A DNA stretch of 64,000 nucleotides from JBGQOG01 sp052113705 (GTDB lineage Bacteria > Pseudomonadota > Alphaproteobacteria > Rhodobacterales > Rhodobacteraceae). The stretch is taken from the NCBI RefSeq assembly GCF_052113705.1, contig NZ_JBGQOG010000003.1, forward strand, positions 1 through 64,000, written 5' to 3'. The notes beneath the pieces are model-generated. The model saw only the letters and a program-made list of their open reading frames with translations, ran no database searches and was not told the DNA's origin. A program made the position numbers and the translations under genes. The stretch's first letter is position 1, and each line of letters begins with the position of its first letter. Shown here piece by piece: positions 8,600-17,444 of the stretch.

Positions 8600-10139
8600 C
8601 GGCGGCGCGCCCCGGCGCAAGATCCAGCGCAAAATCACCATCCGGCGGGCCGTTGGCATGGGCGGCGAGCGATGTGAGCAGCCGCGCCGCCGGGCCCTGC
8701 AGGCCATCGGGCAGGTTCAGCCCGCGATAGAGGGTGCGCCGCGCCTCTGAAATCCCGGCAAGGTCGCCGCCGCGTTCCAGAAGATAGAGATCCTGCATCA
8801 GCGCCAGCCCGGGCACCGCCTCAATCCCGGCGGGCACCGGCAGGCCGAGGGATGCGAGCAGCCCGGGCAGGTCCTGACGGGTCAGTTCCGTCGCGAAATC
8901 TTGCGGCCAGTCGCGCGGCAGATAGCGCAGGCGGACCAGTTCGCACAGGTGCCAGCGCAGAAAAGCGGGGTAGGAGATATCCGGCGGCAGTTGCGCCCCG
9001 GCCGCACGGTAACTGGCATGCGCCAGATCATGCTCGGGCACCTCGCGCAGCACATGGCTGCGGATTGTCAACCTATCGCCTTGAAACTGTGCCTCTTTCC
9101 AGGCGGCTGGAAAGCCAACGGTCGAGGGCACGGCGATGTTGATCAGCGCCCGCCCCGCCGCATCGCGGTGCAAGGTGGTACGGTTCACATGCCAATGGCC
9201 GCTGAAATGCAGGCCCATCCCGGTGGCCGCCACCGCATCCCGCGTTGCTGCATCGGGCATCAGCCGCTTTTTGCCCCCGGCCTCTTCCGGACCCGATACG
9301 CCGTTCAGCGCGTCCAGCACCGGGTAGTGCGAAAAGCTGACCAGCCGCTTTCCCGCCGCCTCGGCCCGTGCAACCACCCGGCGGATCCAGTCCAAAAGCC
9401 AGGGTTTGTGCTGCACCACCGCGCGCCAGCCCTCCGAACTGCCATCGCGCCAGAGACCCGAAGCCTGCGGGAGATAGACCGAGGCATCAATGGAGAGGAT
9501 CCACAACCCCGGCTCGGGCTCGACCAGATAGGAGAGATCAGCAACGGCATACGCGGCCCCTTCCGTTTCGGTGCGGCCCATCCGGGCGGGCAACGCAGGG
9601 TCGGTGCCAAAGGGGGTTTCCCACAAAAGATCACTGGCGCGCGGCGCATAGCCAAAGGGGGCGGCAAGCTCCAGCATCATTGCATGGTCCAGCCGGGCCA
9701 TGGCGGGCGCGTGATGTGCCCCCGCCAAAGGCTGGCTGGAGACGCTGATCTCAGCCCCCTGCGGCGCGCAAAAGCTCTTGCGTTGCGGCAGATCACCGGT
9801 GACCCATTGGTCATGATTGCCCGGCGTCAGAAAGAAGCGCATCCCGGCATTCCGCTCATATTCCGCCAGCACATCCGCGGCCGCGCGCCAGTTCGGCGCC
9901 TGACCATCATCGGTCATATCGCCGACGATCAGCACCAGCCGATGCCCCGCCACCCGCATCTCTTCAAGCGCTGCCCGCAGGGCGGGGCCACTTTCGTTGA
10001 ACACGCGTGTTGATTGCGCGGTCTCGCCCAGCGTCCGCACCATCGGCATGCCCGGCAGGCCATAATCCGCCCCGCGGGTGGTGTCATGCAGATGCGGGTC
10101 GGCCAGCACCGCGATCCTGCCCTGCCAGAGCGCTGCCAT
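8586..10139 (-). CDS. Metallophosphoesterase (calcineurin-like)
   Basis: This 517-residue hydrolase has the complete dinuclear-metal motif set: DPH (Asp14, His16), GD (Asp74), GNHD (107-110), a SFSHYP histidine (271) and GHWH (314-317). An alpha-helical C-terminal region of about 150 residues follows. No signal peptide is seen, so the enzyme is probably cytoplasmic. Calcineurin-like enzymes cleave phosphomono- or diesters. It is the last gene of an inositol-phosphatase, tyrosine-type phosphatase, phosphoesterase operon and starts two bases after the previous stop. Diesterase action (for example on a glycerophospho-ester) would fit a pathway that begins with an imported phosphodiester, but this is inference. 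Confidence 0.85.
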   Translation of the reverse strand: MAALWQGRIAVLADPHLHDTTRGADYGLPGMPMVRTLGETAQSTRVFNESGPALRAALEEMRVAGHRLVLIVGDMTDDGQAPNWRAAADVLAEYERNAGMRFFLTPGNHDQWVTGDLPQRKSFCAPQGAEISVSSQPLAGAHHAPAMARLDHAMMLELAAPFGYAPRASDLLWETPFGTDPALPARMGRTETEGAAYAVADLSYLVEPEPGLWILSIDASVYLPQASGLWRDGSSEGWRAVVQHKPWLLDWIRRVVARAEAAGKRLVSFSHYPVLDALNGVSGPEEAGGKKRLMPDAATRDAVAATGMGLHFSGHWHVNRTTLHRDAAGRALINIAVPSTVGFPAAWKEAQFQGDRLTIRSHVLREVPEHDLAHASYRAAGAQLPPDISYPAFLRWHLCELVRLRYLPRDWPQDFATELTRQDLPGLLASLGLPVPAGIEAVPGLALMQDLYLLERGGDLAGISEARRTLYRGLNLPDGLQGPAARLLTSLAAHANGPPDGDFALDLAPGRAAVSAA

Positions 10140-10141
10140 CC

Positions 10142-10804
10142 TCAGCCCGCCGACGCCACTTGCGCCACGGGCGCGGCCATCTTCTGCTGCGGCGCGTCAT
10201 GCCCGATCAGATCAATCCAGCCCGAGGCCTGCCGCGCGGCCTCCACCAGAACCGGCTTGGGCGCCTCATGCCATTCATCGGGGCGCAACTCGCGCCGCAT
10301 GCGCACCGCCGCCACCGCATCATCCAGCGTCGGATAGGTTTCCGGCATCGAGCGGTGCAGAAAGAGCGCCCCCAGCGCCACCGAGCGCGAGCGCCCGCCC
10401 CGGCAATTCAGGAGCACATTGCCCTTGTGCCGGTGCGGATAGCTGGCGCGGTCGGGCAATTCCTGCACGAGGGCGCTGCGCAGGATGTAATAGCCCGCCA
10501 GCATCATCGTGGCCGGGTTGCCATGCCCATCGACCAGACCGATCTTGTAATAGCGCAACGCACCCTGTCCGAAGGTGACCGCCCCGGGGGCTGCCGCGCT
10601 CAGATCGCGGGCAGGACCAGTTTCCGGCACCAGATTGAAATCGAGATTGACGGCGCAATTCACCACCGTGGTGATCCCATGCTCGCGCAACAGGGCCATG
10701 TCCGAGGCCCCGTCGCGGCCACCAATATACAGGGACACGCCGTAGGGGGTGACGTTCTTCTCGATCAGGCTGATCGGCGGGCGGGCGTAATGCGGTGAGG
10801 ACAT
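10142..10804 (-). CDS. Dual-specificity/tyrosine-type phosphatase family protein
   Basis: This 220-residue protein has the CX5R active-site signature NCRGGRSRS (Cys134, Arg140, Ser141) and a candidate general acid Asp92 (GLVDGHGN). The usual histidine before the catalytic cysteine is asparagine. The N-terminal half (LYIGGRDGASDMALLREHGITTVVNC) is typical of DSP folds. AAAGGAAA precedes the ATG at 10804. It sits between an inositol-monophosphatase-family gene and a metallophosphoesterase gene, so a small phosphorylated metabolite is more likely than a phosphoprotein as substrate. Related DSP-fold enzymes include inositol-phosphate (phytase-like) phosphatases. Confidence 0.78.
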   Translation of the reverse strand: MSSPHYARPPISLIEKNVTPYGVSLYIGGRDGASDMALLREHGITTVVNCAVNLDFNLVPETGPARDLSAAAPGAVTFGQGALRYYKIGLVDGHGNPATMMLAGYYILRSALVQELPDRASYPHRHKGNVLLNCRGGRSRSVALGALFLHRSMPETYPTLDDAVAAVRMRRELRPDEWHEAPKPVLVEAARQASGWIDLIGHDAPQQKMAAPVAQVASAG

Positions 10805-10879
10805 GGGGTTTCCTTTCAGTCAATCATCAGGCGTCAGTGGTCAGGCCGTGCCGGTCACAGGGCCGGGCCACAAAGCGGG

Positions 10880-11749
10880 TCACACCGCCGCGGCCAGCGG
10901 CACGGGGGCAGTCAGGGCACCGCGCGCGGGCGCGAGCGCAATCGCCGCAATCCCGCTCAGCTGTGCCGCCAGCGCCGGGGTCACCGCGAGCACGGCACCG
11001 CCCCCCGCGAGGGCGTTGTCCCCGGCCAGAAAGCCACAGATCCGCGCCCCGGCCTCCTCGGCCAAAAGCAGACCGGCGAGGCAATCCCATGAGTTCATAT
11101 GCAGCTCAAGATAGCCGTCCGAGCGGCCATCGGCCACATAAGCCAGCCCCAGCGCGCCCGAGGCTGCGCGGCGCACATTGGCCCCAGCGTCGAGAATGCC
11201 GGTCAGCACCTCAAGATAGCGGCCCTGCGGCACCCGGTTCGACCAGCCCAGCTCGACGCAGGCCGCCTCGAACGTGTCGGTGCCCGCGACGCGGAGCGCC
11301 TCTTCGTTGCGAAAGGCACCACGGCCGCGCCGGGCAAAGTACAACTCGCCCATCGCAGGCACCGCGATCGCACCGATCTCGATCACCCCATCGGCGACAA
11401 AGGCGATGGAAATGCAAAAATGCGGAATGCCGCGGGCAAAGTTGGCGGTGCCATCGATCGGGTCCACCACCCAGACACGCCCCGACGTCACCGTGCCGCC
11501 GGTTTCCTCGCCGAGAAACTCATCCTCGGGAAAGGCCTCGGCCAGCCGGGCGCGCAAATGGCGCTCTACCGCGCCATCGGTCTCGGTCAGAAAATCCTGC
11601 GGACCCTTGCGCCCCACCGGCGCCCCTGCCCGGCTTTGCCGTTCAAACCCTGCCAGCGCCAGCGCCCCGGCACTGGCCGCCACATCGCGGCAAAAGGCTG
11701 CCCGTCGGTCCAGCTCGGCCTCGGTCATCGGTGTTGCGTCTCGTGTCAT
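10880..11749 (-). CDS. Inositol monophosphatase family protein (first copy)
   Basis: This 289-residue Mg-dependent, Li-sensitive-type phosphatase has GEE (80-82), DPIDGT (96-101) and the C-terminal WD metal ligand (SWDCLAG, 221-222). The family removes phosphate from inositol 1-phosphate, bisphosphonucleotides, fructose 1,6-bisphosphate or histidinol phosphate, so the substrate is open. I chose ATG 11749 because AAGGA lies eight bases before it, and ATG 11758 is the alternative. Two TTGCA-type operators lie just upstream (11786-11801 and 11853-11868), and two phosphatase genes follow in the same operon. Confidence 0.85.
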   Translation of the reverse strand: MTRDATPMTEAELDRRAAFCRDVAASAGALALAGFERQSRAGAPVGRKGPQDFLTETDGAVERHLRARLAEAFPEDEFLGEETGGTVTSGRVWVVDPIDGTANFARGIPHFCISIAFVADGVIEIGAIAVPAMGELYFARRGRGAFRNEEALRVAGTDTFEAACVELGWSNRVPQGRYLEVLTGILDAGANVRRAASGALGLAYVADGRSDGYLELHMNSWDCLAGLLLAEEAGARICGFLAGDNALAGGGAVLAVTPALAAQLSGIAAIALAPARGALTAPVPLAAAV

Positions 11750-11785
11750 CGGCTGCATCCTTCGGTAAGTCCTGCCCTTGCGCTA

Positions 11786-11801
11786 TTGCACATGAGTGCA
11801 A
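11786..11801. promoter_or_regulatory. LacI-type operator, site 3
   Basis: TTGCACATGAGTGCAA lies within the perfect palindrome ATTGCAC-ATGA-GTGCAAT (11785-11802). It is 37 bp upstream of the first inositol-phosphatase start and has the same TTGCA-N6-TGCAA frame as sites 1, 2 and 5. Confidence 0.7.
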
Positions 11802-11852
11802 TGGCATCAATATTGATTTCTTTATAAGGCTATAAATTCGTTGTTTTTATAG

Positions 11853-11868
11853 ATGCACAAGAATGCAA
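11853..11868. promoter_or_regulatory. LacI-type operator, site 4 (degenerate)
   Basis: ATGCACAAGAATGCAA keeps the half-site spacing with one mismatch in the outer half. It starts 67 bp from site 3, across an AT-rich stretch (11803-11852) likely to hold the promoter of the phosphatase operon. Paired sites would allow looping. Confidence 0.5.
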
Positions 11869-11871
11869 CGC

Positions 11872-12759
11872 CTAGGGATTGCGCCGCTGAGCATCCACTT
11901 CGGCGCAGACCGCCTCCAACGTGGGATAGCGCGCGCCTGCGCCGGTCGCCCAATAGCCCGGACAGGCATGCGCCGGGGCACCCGGCGCCGCGCGCCCCAA
12001 GCGCAGCGGCTGGTACGTGCCGCCCGCCCGCCGCAGGATCAGCAGCGCCGCCGACACATCCCAGGCGCTGACGCCAAAGCCCGCCGCCGCATCCGCCCAG
12101 CCCGCCGCCACATGACAAATGCTGAGCGCCGCGCTGCCCGGCCGCCGCAGGGTCGAGAAGGCCTCGGTCAGCCGCGCAAAACGGTCGAGCGCCACCGCGC
12201 GGCCATCCAGCCGGAAATCGCGCTGCACCGGATAGCCGGTGATCACCAGCGCCCGCGCCTCTTCGGGCACCGACACCGCCTCCAGGCGCGTGTCATTGCA
12301 CCAGGCCGCTTCGGCATCGGCCCAGAACAGAAGATCGGCCATCGGGTCATAGACGGCCCCCGCCACCACCTCCCCGTCGATCACCGCCCCGATCGAGACG
12401 CACCAAAAGGCCATGCCAGCGGCAAAATTCGAGGTGCCGTCGATCGGATCGACATACCATTCGATCTGCCCCGCACCGCCCTCGCCGCCCGAAGCCCCCG
12501 CCTCCTCACCGACCACTACCGCCCCGGGCGTCGCGGCAAGCAACAGGCCGCGCAGATGCGCCTCGGTGGCGCGGTCATGTTCGGTCACCGGGTCATGCAG
12601 ATCGACCTTGTGATCGACCCGCATCTGCCCCCGAAACGCCGCCCGCAGCGCCGGACCGACGGAACGGGCCGCCTCACGGGCGATTTTTGCCAAAGCGGCG
12701 GCCCGCAGGGCATCGCTGCCCCCGGCCGGGGCCGGGGCGCCAGAGATCACGTCTTCCAT
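11872..12759 (-). CDS. Inositol monophosphatase family protein (second copy)
   Basis: This 295-residue phosphatase has GEE (84-86), DPIDGT (104-109) and a C-terminal AWD metal motif. It is only loosely similar to the copy at 10880, so it probably acts on a different phosphate position or compound. An insertion rich in glycine (GASGGEGGAG) follows GEE. It lies at the 3' end of the operon that runs permease, ATPase, three binding proteins, phosphatase, 33 bp after the last binding-protein gene. That placement links phosphate-ester hydrolysis directly to the second importer. Confidence 0.85.
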   Translation of the reverse strand: MEDVISGAPAPAGGSDALRAAALAKIAREAARSVGPALRAAFRGQMRVDHKVDLHDPVTEHDRATEAHLRGLLLAATPGAVVVGEEAGASGGEGGAGQIEWYVDPIDGTSNFAAGMAFWCVSIGAVIDGEVVAGAVYDPMADLLFWADAEAAWCNDTRLEAVSVPEEARALVITGYPVQRDFRLDGRAVALDRFARLTEAFSTLRRPGSAALSICHVAAGWADAAAGFGVSAWDVSAALLILRRAGGTYQPLRLGRAAPGAPAHACPGYWATGAGARYPTLEAVCAEVDAQRRNP

Positions 12760-12792
12760 CCTTCGTCCTTTCTGAAATCGCGGTTCTGACGG

Positions 12793-13950
12793 TTACTTGC
12801 GGTAATGGATCCGCCAAAAATCCTGCCAGTCCTGCCGCCGGTCATAGTCATCCAGACCCGTGGCGCTGTCGTAGCTTTGCAGCTTGTCGGCATAAGCGAT
12901 CAGCCCGGAGGGCTCATCATCGGGCATCTTAATGCTGCTGCGCGTCGGCACCTTGCCATCGGCCATCTGCGGGGCGATGCCCTCGGCGCTCAGCACATAG
13001 CGCACGAAGAGTTTGGCCGCATTCGGGCTGTCGCTGCCCGCCGCGATCAGCGCGAGCTTGGTATAGGTCCAGCCCGCCCAGGGCGTCAGATCGCTGCAAG
13101 GGGCCATCTTGTACCCCTTGTCCGCCACATCGCGGAATTTGGCCGAGCTGAGCAGACCAAAGAACGGCTCCGCCTGCCCCGGCGCGCCCACTGCCTCGGA
13201 CACCCGGTCATCGCCATCGGTGACCAGCGGCCCGTTCTCGGCCAGAGCCGCGATCCAGGCGGCCGTCGCACTGGCTTCCGAGGTCTCCAGCTTTTTGCCA
13301 TATTGCGCCTCATAGGCGGCCGCGACGGCGGCATCGTCATGCGTTGCCATCTGGTTGAACCAATCGACATAGGTGCTTTTCACCAAAGGATCGGTCATCG
13401 CCAGTTTGCCGTGCCATTCCGGCTCGGTCAGCTGCCAGATATTGCTGACCGGGCAGGCATCATACACTTCGGTATTATAGGCCCAGAGATTGGCATTGGT
13501 GGTGATCGCCAGCGGGTTGCGGTAGCGTTCGGGCATATCCGCCGCCAGATCTTCGGGCAGCCAGCTGGTGACAAATCCCTGCGGCAAAAGCGTGGCCAGC
13601 GCGGCAGGCGTGTCGGTGATCAGAAGCACATCGCCCAGCACATTGCCGGCCTGCGCCTCGCGGATCACCATCTCCAGCTGCGCGGTCGCGGCCACCTTTT
13701 GGCCCACCGCCTCCAGCCCGTATTTCGCCGCAAAACTCTCGGCCATATCCTTGATCTTGCCGGTGCTGTCATAAACGGTCAGAGGCGGCTCGGCCTTGGC
13801 CAGTGCCAGCAGCGCCGCCTCGCTGTCCTGCGCCTGTGCCGCGCCCGTGGTCAGCAGCCCCAGACTGAGGCTGAGCCCGAGCCCAAGCCCGGCACTGAGC
13901 CCGAAGTTCAGGCCGCGACCGGCCGCTGTGCTGGTGAATGCGTGTTTCAT
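12793..13950 (-). CDS. ABC transporter substrate-binding protein, paralogue 1 of 3
   Basis: This 385-residue periplasmic receptor has an N-terminal signal peptide (glycine/leucine-rich, ending GAAQAQD). It belongs to the Fe(3+)/AfuA-like cluster of type 2 binding folds. It shares with the next two gene products VYDSTGKI, the EAQAGNVLGDV segment, WAYNTEVYDACPVSNIWQLTEPEW and a near-identical C terminus (DYDRRQDWQDFWRIHYRK). GGGAGGG precedes the ATG. It is the fifth gene of its operon. It could bind a related ligand with different specificity, or simply raise capture capacity. Confidence 0.85.
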   Translation of the reverse strand: MKHAFTSTAAGRGLNFGLSAGLGLGLSLSLGLLTTGAAQAQDSEAALLALAKAEPPLTVYDSTGKIKDMAESFAAKYGLEAVGQKVAATAQLEMVIREAQAGNVLGDVLLITDTPAALATLLPQGFVTSWLPEDLAADMPERYRNPLAITTNANLWAYNTEVYDACPVSNIWQLTEPEWHGKLAMTDPLVKSTYVDWFNQMATHDDAAVAAAYEAQYGKKLETSEASATAAWIAALAENGPLVTDGDDRVSEAVGAPGQAEPFFGLLSSAKFRDVADKGYKMAPCSDLTPWAGWTYTKLALIAAGSDSPNAAKLFVRYVLSAEGIAPQMADGKVPTRSSIKMPDDEPSGLIAYADKLQSYDSATGLDDYDRRQDWQDFWRIHYRK

Positions 13951-13974
13951 GCTATCCCTCCCGGTATGACGATG

Positions 13975-13997
13975 GGGGACGGCCCGGGGGCCGCCCC
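13975..13997 (-). other. Intercistronic hairpin after binding-protein paralogue 2
   Basis: GGGGACGGC (13975-13983) pairs with GCCGCCCC (13990-13997), with the same bulged A and the same stem as the hairpin at 4528-4551. There is no U tract, so it probably stabilises the 3' end of the upstream cistron. Confidence 0.55.
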
Positions 13998-14004
13998 GGC
14001 GCGT

Positions 14005-15129
14005 TTACTTGCGGTAGTTCAGACGCCAGAAGTCCTGCCAATCCTGACGGCTGTCCCAATCGGCCATTGCATTGCTGATCCGGTAGGGCAACATGCGGTC
14101 CAGCACCTTGCCCACGCCCGAGGGTTCATCCGCCGGAAGCGCCACATCGCTGTTCGACGAGATCTTGCCATCCTCGGCCTGCGGCGCGATGCCCTCGGCG
14201 GTCAGCACATAATGGATGAACAGCCGCGCGGCATTCGGGCTGTCGGTGCCCGCCGCGATCACCCCCACACCCGCATTCGAGAAGCCCGCAAAGGGCTGAA
14301 TGTCGGCGCAAAGCCCGAGTTTATAGCCCTTGGCGGTGTTTTCGCGGAACTTGGCCGAACTCATCATGCCCATGAAGGCCACGCTCTGCCCCGGCGCGCC
14401 CACCGCCTCGGCCGCGGCACTGTCGGACGAGCCGAGCACTGGCGCGTTCTGCGCCATCGCCTTGACCCAGGCCTTGGTGGCGCTGCCCTGATCGGTCTCG
14501 AGCGGCTTGCCGTATTGCGCGACATAGGCCGCCGCCACCTTGTCGTCGGCGGTGGCCTCCATCTGGCTGAACCAATCGGTGTAGATCGATTTGCCCAGCG
14601 GGTCCTGCATCGCCACCTTGCCGTTCCATTCCGGCTCGGTCAGTTGCCAGATGTTGCTCACCGGGCATTCACTGGCCAGTTCGGCATTATAGGCCCAGAC
14701 ATTGGCGGTGGTGACCACGACGAGCGGGTTCTGGAAATCCTCCGGGATCTTCGGGGCCAGATCGGGCGGCAGATAGCTGACCGCCGCCCCCACCGGCAGC
14801 AATTGCCCGATGACCGAAGGCGCATCGGAAATGATCGAGACATCGCCCTGCACATTGCCCGCCTGCGCCTCGCGCAGCATCATCTCGATCTGCGCCTCGG
14901 CCTTGACCTTGGTGCCGGTCGCCTGCAGCCCGTATTTGGCGGCAAAAGCATCCGCCATCTCGGTGATCTTGCCGGTGCTGTCATAGACCGAGAGCGGCGG
15001 CTCGGCGCGCGCGGCAGTGATCAGCGCCTCGATCTCCGGGGTTTCCGCCTGCCCAAGGCCGGGGGCGGTCAGAGCAAGCGCGAGGGCACCCAGCGCCACC
15101 GACTGCCGCAACGTCATCATTTTGTTCAT
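14005..15129 (-). CDS. ABC transporter substrate-binding protein, paralogue 2 of 3
   Basis: This 374-residue periplasmic receptor has a signal peptide ending in LGQAET. It aligns over its whole length with the neighbouring paralogues: VYDSTGKI at 48, REAQAGNVQGDV, WAYNAELASECPVSNIWQLTEPEW, VGAPGQSVAFMGMMSSAKFR and the C-terminal DSRQDWQDFWRLNYRK. GGGAGGAAAAC precedes the ATG. It differs from copies 1 and 3 mostly around the GAPGQ and FAGF segments, which may line the ligand pocket. Hairpins flank it on both sides, so each receptor may be expressed at its own level. Confidence 0.85.
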   Translation of the reverse strand: MNKMMTLRQSVALGALALALTAPGLGQAETPEIEALITAARAEPPLSVYDSTGKITEMADAFAAKYGLQATGTKVKAEAQIEMMLREAQAGNVQGDVSIISDAPSVIGQLLPVGAAVSYLPPDLAPKIPEDFQNPLVVVTTANVWAYNAELASECPVSNIWQLTEPEWNGKVAMQDPLGKSIYTDWFSQMEATADDKVAAAYVAQYGKPLETDQGSATKAWVKAMAQNAPVLGSSDSAAAEAVGAPGQSVAFMGMMSSAKFRENTAKGYKLGLCADIQPFAGFSNAGVGVIAAGTDSPNAARLFIHYVLTAEGIAPQAEDGKISSNSDVALPADEPSGVGKVLDRMLPYRISNAMADWDSRQDWQDFWRLNYRK

Positions 15130-15153
15130 GTTTTCCTCCCTGATGTGGTGGCG

Positions 15154-15177
15154 CTGGCGGCCCTCCCCGACCGCCAG
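15154..15177 (-). other. Intercistronic hairpin after binding-protein paralogue 3
   Basis: CTGGCGG (15154-15160) pairs with CCGCCAG (15171-15177) across a ten-base loop in the 54-bp gap between paralogues 3 and 2. It differs in sequence from the other two hairpins but occupies the same position. Confidence 0.45.
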
Positions 15178-15183
15178 AAGCCC

Positions 15184-16296
15184 TTACTTCGACAGAGCCA
15201 GACGCCAGGCGTCCTGCCAGTCCTGACGACGGTCCAGATCCTCGACCGCGGTGGCGGTGTCATAGACCATCAGCTTGTCCAGATGCGTGCCCACGCCCGA
15301 AACCTCATTCGGGTCCGGCGGCAGGCTGGTGTTCGACGAGACCTTGCCATCAATCGTTTGCGGCGCGATGCCTTCGGCGCTCAGCAGGAAATGCACGAAG
15401 AGGCGGGCGGCATTCGGGCTTTTTGACCCGGTCGCCAGCGCGCCAACGCCGGGATAGAGCCAACCCTCAAAGGGTTGCAGACCGGCGCAGATGCCCAAAG
15501 CGGTCTTGCCCGTCAGATTGTCGCGGAATTTGGCGGTGGACATGATGCCAAAGAACGGCTCGGTCTGACCCGGCGCGCCCACCGCATCCGAGACGCCCGT
15601 GCTGTCCGAAATCAGCGGCGCATTGGCGGCGAGGGCGGCCACCCAGGCGGCGGTGGCAGAGCCCGCCGAAGCATCGAATGCCTTGCCATATTGCGCCGCA
15701 TAGGCGGCGGCCATTTCGGCATCGTGATGGGTTTCCAGCTGGTTGAACCAATCGGCATAGGCGGGCTTGGCCAGAGGATCCATCATCGCCACTTTGCCGT
15801 GCCATTTCGGCTCGGTCAGCTCCCAGACATTGCTGACCGGGCATTTGTCGTAAACCGCGGTGTTATAGGCCCAGACATGCGGGTCCGAGACGATGATCAG
15901 CGGGTTTTGCGCCCCGGGCGCAATGCTGCCCGCCAGATCGGGCGGCAGCCAGGTCTCGGCAATCCCCTCCGGGATCAACTGGCCCATCACCACCGCCAGA
16001 TCGCCGGCAACGGCCAGATCACCGACCACATTCCCCGCCTGCGCCTCACGGATCATCAGCTCGGCCTGTTCGGATTCATTCACCTTCTTGCCGGTCGCCT
16101 GCAGGCCGTAAGCCTTTGAAAACGCCTCGGCGGTCTCAACGATCTTGCCGGTCACCGCATAGACGGTGATCGGCGGCTCGGCCTTGGCCGCCGCGATCAT
16201 CGCTGCCAGATCGGCGGCCTCATCGGCACGCGCCATACCGCCCCCCGCCATCAGCGCGAGCGCCACCAGCGACACCCCGTTTCTCAGTTTCAACAT
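15184..16296 (-). CDS. ABC transporter substrate-binding protein, paralogue 3 of 3
   Basis: This 370-residue periplasmic receptor directly follows the ATPase gene. The signal peptide starts at MLKLRNGVSLVALALMAGG and ends near ARADE. Conserved paralogue segments are VYAVTGKIVETAEAF, REAQAGNVVGDLAV, WAYNTAVYDKCPVSNVWELTEPKW and C-terminal DRRQDWQDAWRL. ATG 16296 is chosen because GGGAGGAAACC precedes it, and an upstream frame extension to 16377 would overlap the ATPase gene. Being first of the three, it is probably the principal receptor. Confidence 0.85.
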   Translation of the reverse strand: MLKLRNGVSLVALALMAGGGMARADEAADLAAMIAAAKAEPPITVYAVTGKIVETAEAFSKAYGLQATGKKVNESEQAELMIREAQAGNVVGDLAVAGDLAVVMGQLIPEGIAETWLPPDLAGSIAPGAQNPLIIVSDPHVWAYNTAVYDKCPVSNVWELTEPKWHGKVAMMDPLAKPAYADWFNQLETHHDAEMAAAYAAQYGKAFDASAGSATAAWVAALAANAPLISDSTGVSDAVGAPGQTEPFFGIMSTAKFRDNLTGKTALGICAGLQPFEGWLYPGVGALATGSKSPNAARLFVHFLLSAEGIAPQTIDGKVSSNTSLPPDPNEVSGVGTHLDKLMVYDTATAVEDLDRRQDWQDAWRLALSK

Positions 16297-16315
16297 GGTT
16301 TCCTCCCCAGAAAAC

Positions 16316-17443
16316 TCAGGCAGCCACCCGGCCCAGAAGCCGGTCAGCCGCCACCAATCTTTGTCCCGCGCCATCAAAGAGATGCAGAGCGGACGGCCGC
16401 ATCACCACCGTCACCTGCGCGCCCTGCGCGAGGTCCGGCGCGACATGCGTCGTCATGAACATCGTCTGTCCGGCGGCCTGCAGCTCGATGATCCAGCTGC
16501 CACCGGTGGGCAGCACGCCCGTCACCACGCCCGGCACGCTGAACTGCCCTTCGGGCAGCGGCGCGGTGCCGGTCAGGATCCGCAGCGCCTCCGGCCGGAT
16601 GCCGACCGAGGCCACACCGCTCACCTCCGGTAGCGCCTGACCGAGGAAACCGCGCGCAAACCGCGCAAGCGGGGTCATGTCCCCGGTCAGCTCCATCAGA
16701 TTGATCGGCGGCGCCCCGACAAATTCGGCCACAAAGCGGTTGGCGGGCCGCTCATAAATGTCATCGGGCGTACCCATCTGCTGTAACGTGCCCTCATTCA
16801 TCACCGCGATCGTGGTGGCCAGCGTCATCGCCTCCCACTGGTCATGGGTGACGAACATGATCGTGGTGCCGAAATCCGCGTGGATCCGCTTCAGCTCGGC
16901 CCGCATCTCCAGCCGCAGCCGGGCATCGAGGTTGGAGAGCGGCTCATCCAGCAACAGCACGCCGGGGCTGACCGCCAGCATCCGCGCCAGCGCCACCCGC
17001 TGCTGCTGCCCGCCCGAGAGTTGCGAGGGGTAGCGGTCGCGATATTTGTCGATGCCAAGCGCCACCATCACCTCGGTCACCCGCGCTTCGCGTTCCGCGG
17101 CAGGCATCTTGCGCAGCCGCAGGCCGAAATCGACATTGCGCGCGATGGTCAGATGCGGCCAGAGCGCATAGCTTTGAAACACCAGCCCCAGTTCGCGTTT
17201 CTCCGGCGGAATGAACACCGCCTGATCGGGGCAATCCACCACGCGGCCGCCAATTTCCAGCGTCCCGCCCGAGAGGTTCTCCAGCCCCGCCACCATGCGC
17301 AGCGTCGTGGTCTTGCCGCAACCCGAGGGGCCGAGAAGGCACATGAACTCGCCATCCGCGATTTCGAGGTTGAGGGCCGGCACCGCATCGCTGCTGGCGC
17401 CCGGATAGGTCTTGCGCGCCTGGCGCAGATTGATCGTCGGCAT
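16316..17443 (-). CDS. ABC transporter ATP-binding protein
   Basis: This 375-residue ATPase belongs to the same Fe(3+)/polyamine-type class as the gene at 1222. It has Walker A GPSGCGKTTT (about 43-52), LSGGQQQR, Walker B LLLDEPLSNLD, the VTHDQWEA switch and a TOBE-like C-terminal half. ATG 17443 has GGGAGG six bases upstream and begins one base after the permease stop (TAA-C-ATG). It serves as the single ATPase for a system with three receptors. A cross-role with the first permease is conceivable because both operons share operators. Confidence 0.87.
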   Translation of the reverse strand: MPTINLRQARKTYPGASSDAVPALNLEIADGEFMCLLGPSGCGKTTTLRMVAGLENLSGGTLEIGGRVVDCPDQAVFIPPEKRELGLVFQSYALWPHLTIARNVDFGLRLRKMPAAEREARVTEVMVALGIDKYRDRYPSQLSGGQQQRVALARMLAVSPGVLLLDEPLSNLDARLRLEMRAELKRIHADFGTTIMFVTHDQWEAMTLATTIAVMNEGTLQQMGTPDDIYERPANRFVAEFVGAPPINLMELTGDMTPLARFARGFLGQALPEVSGVASVGIRPEALRILTGTAPLPEGQFSVPGVVTGVLPTGGSWIIELQAAGQTMFMTTHVAPDLAQGAQVTVVMRPSALHLFDGAGQRLVAADRLLGRVAA

Positions 17444-17444
17444 G

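Noticed and set aside
12805..15426. An 873-codon open frame antisense to the tandem receptor genes, and similar long antisense frames such as 1102-2433 and 31493-33322
   Set aside because: Their translations are rich in Arg, His, Gly and Gln without domain motifs. The opposite strand carries clear families with ribosome-binding sites. Long antisense frames are expected at this GC content.
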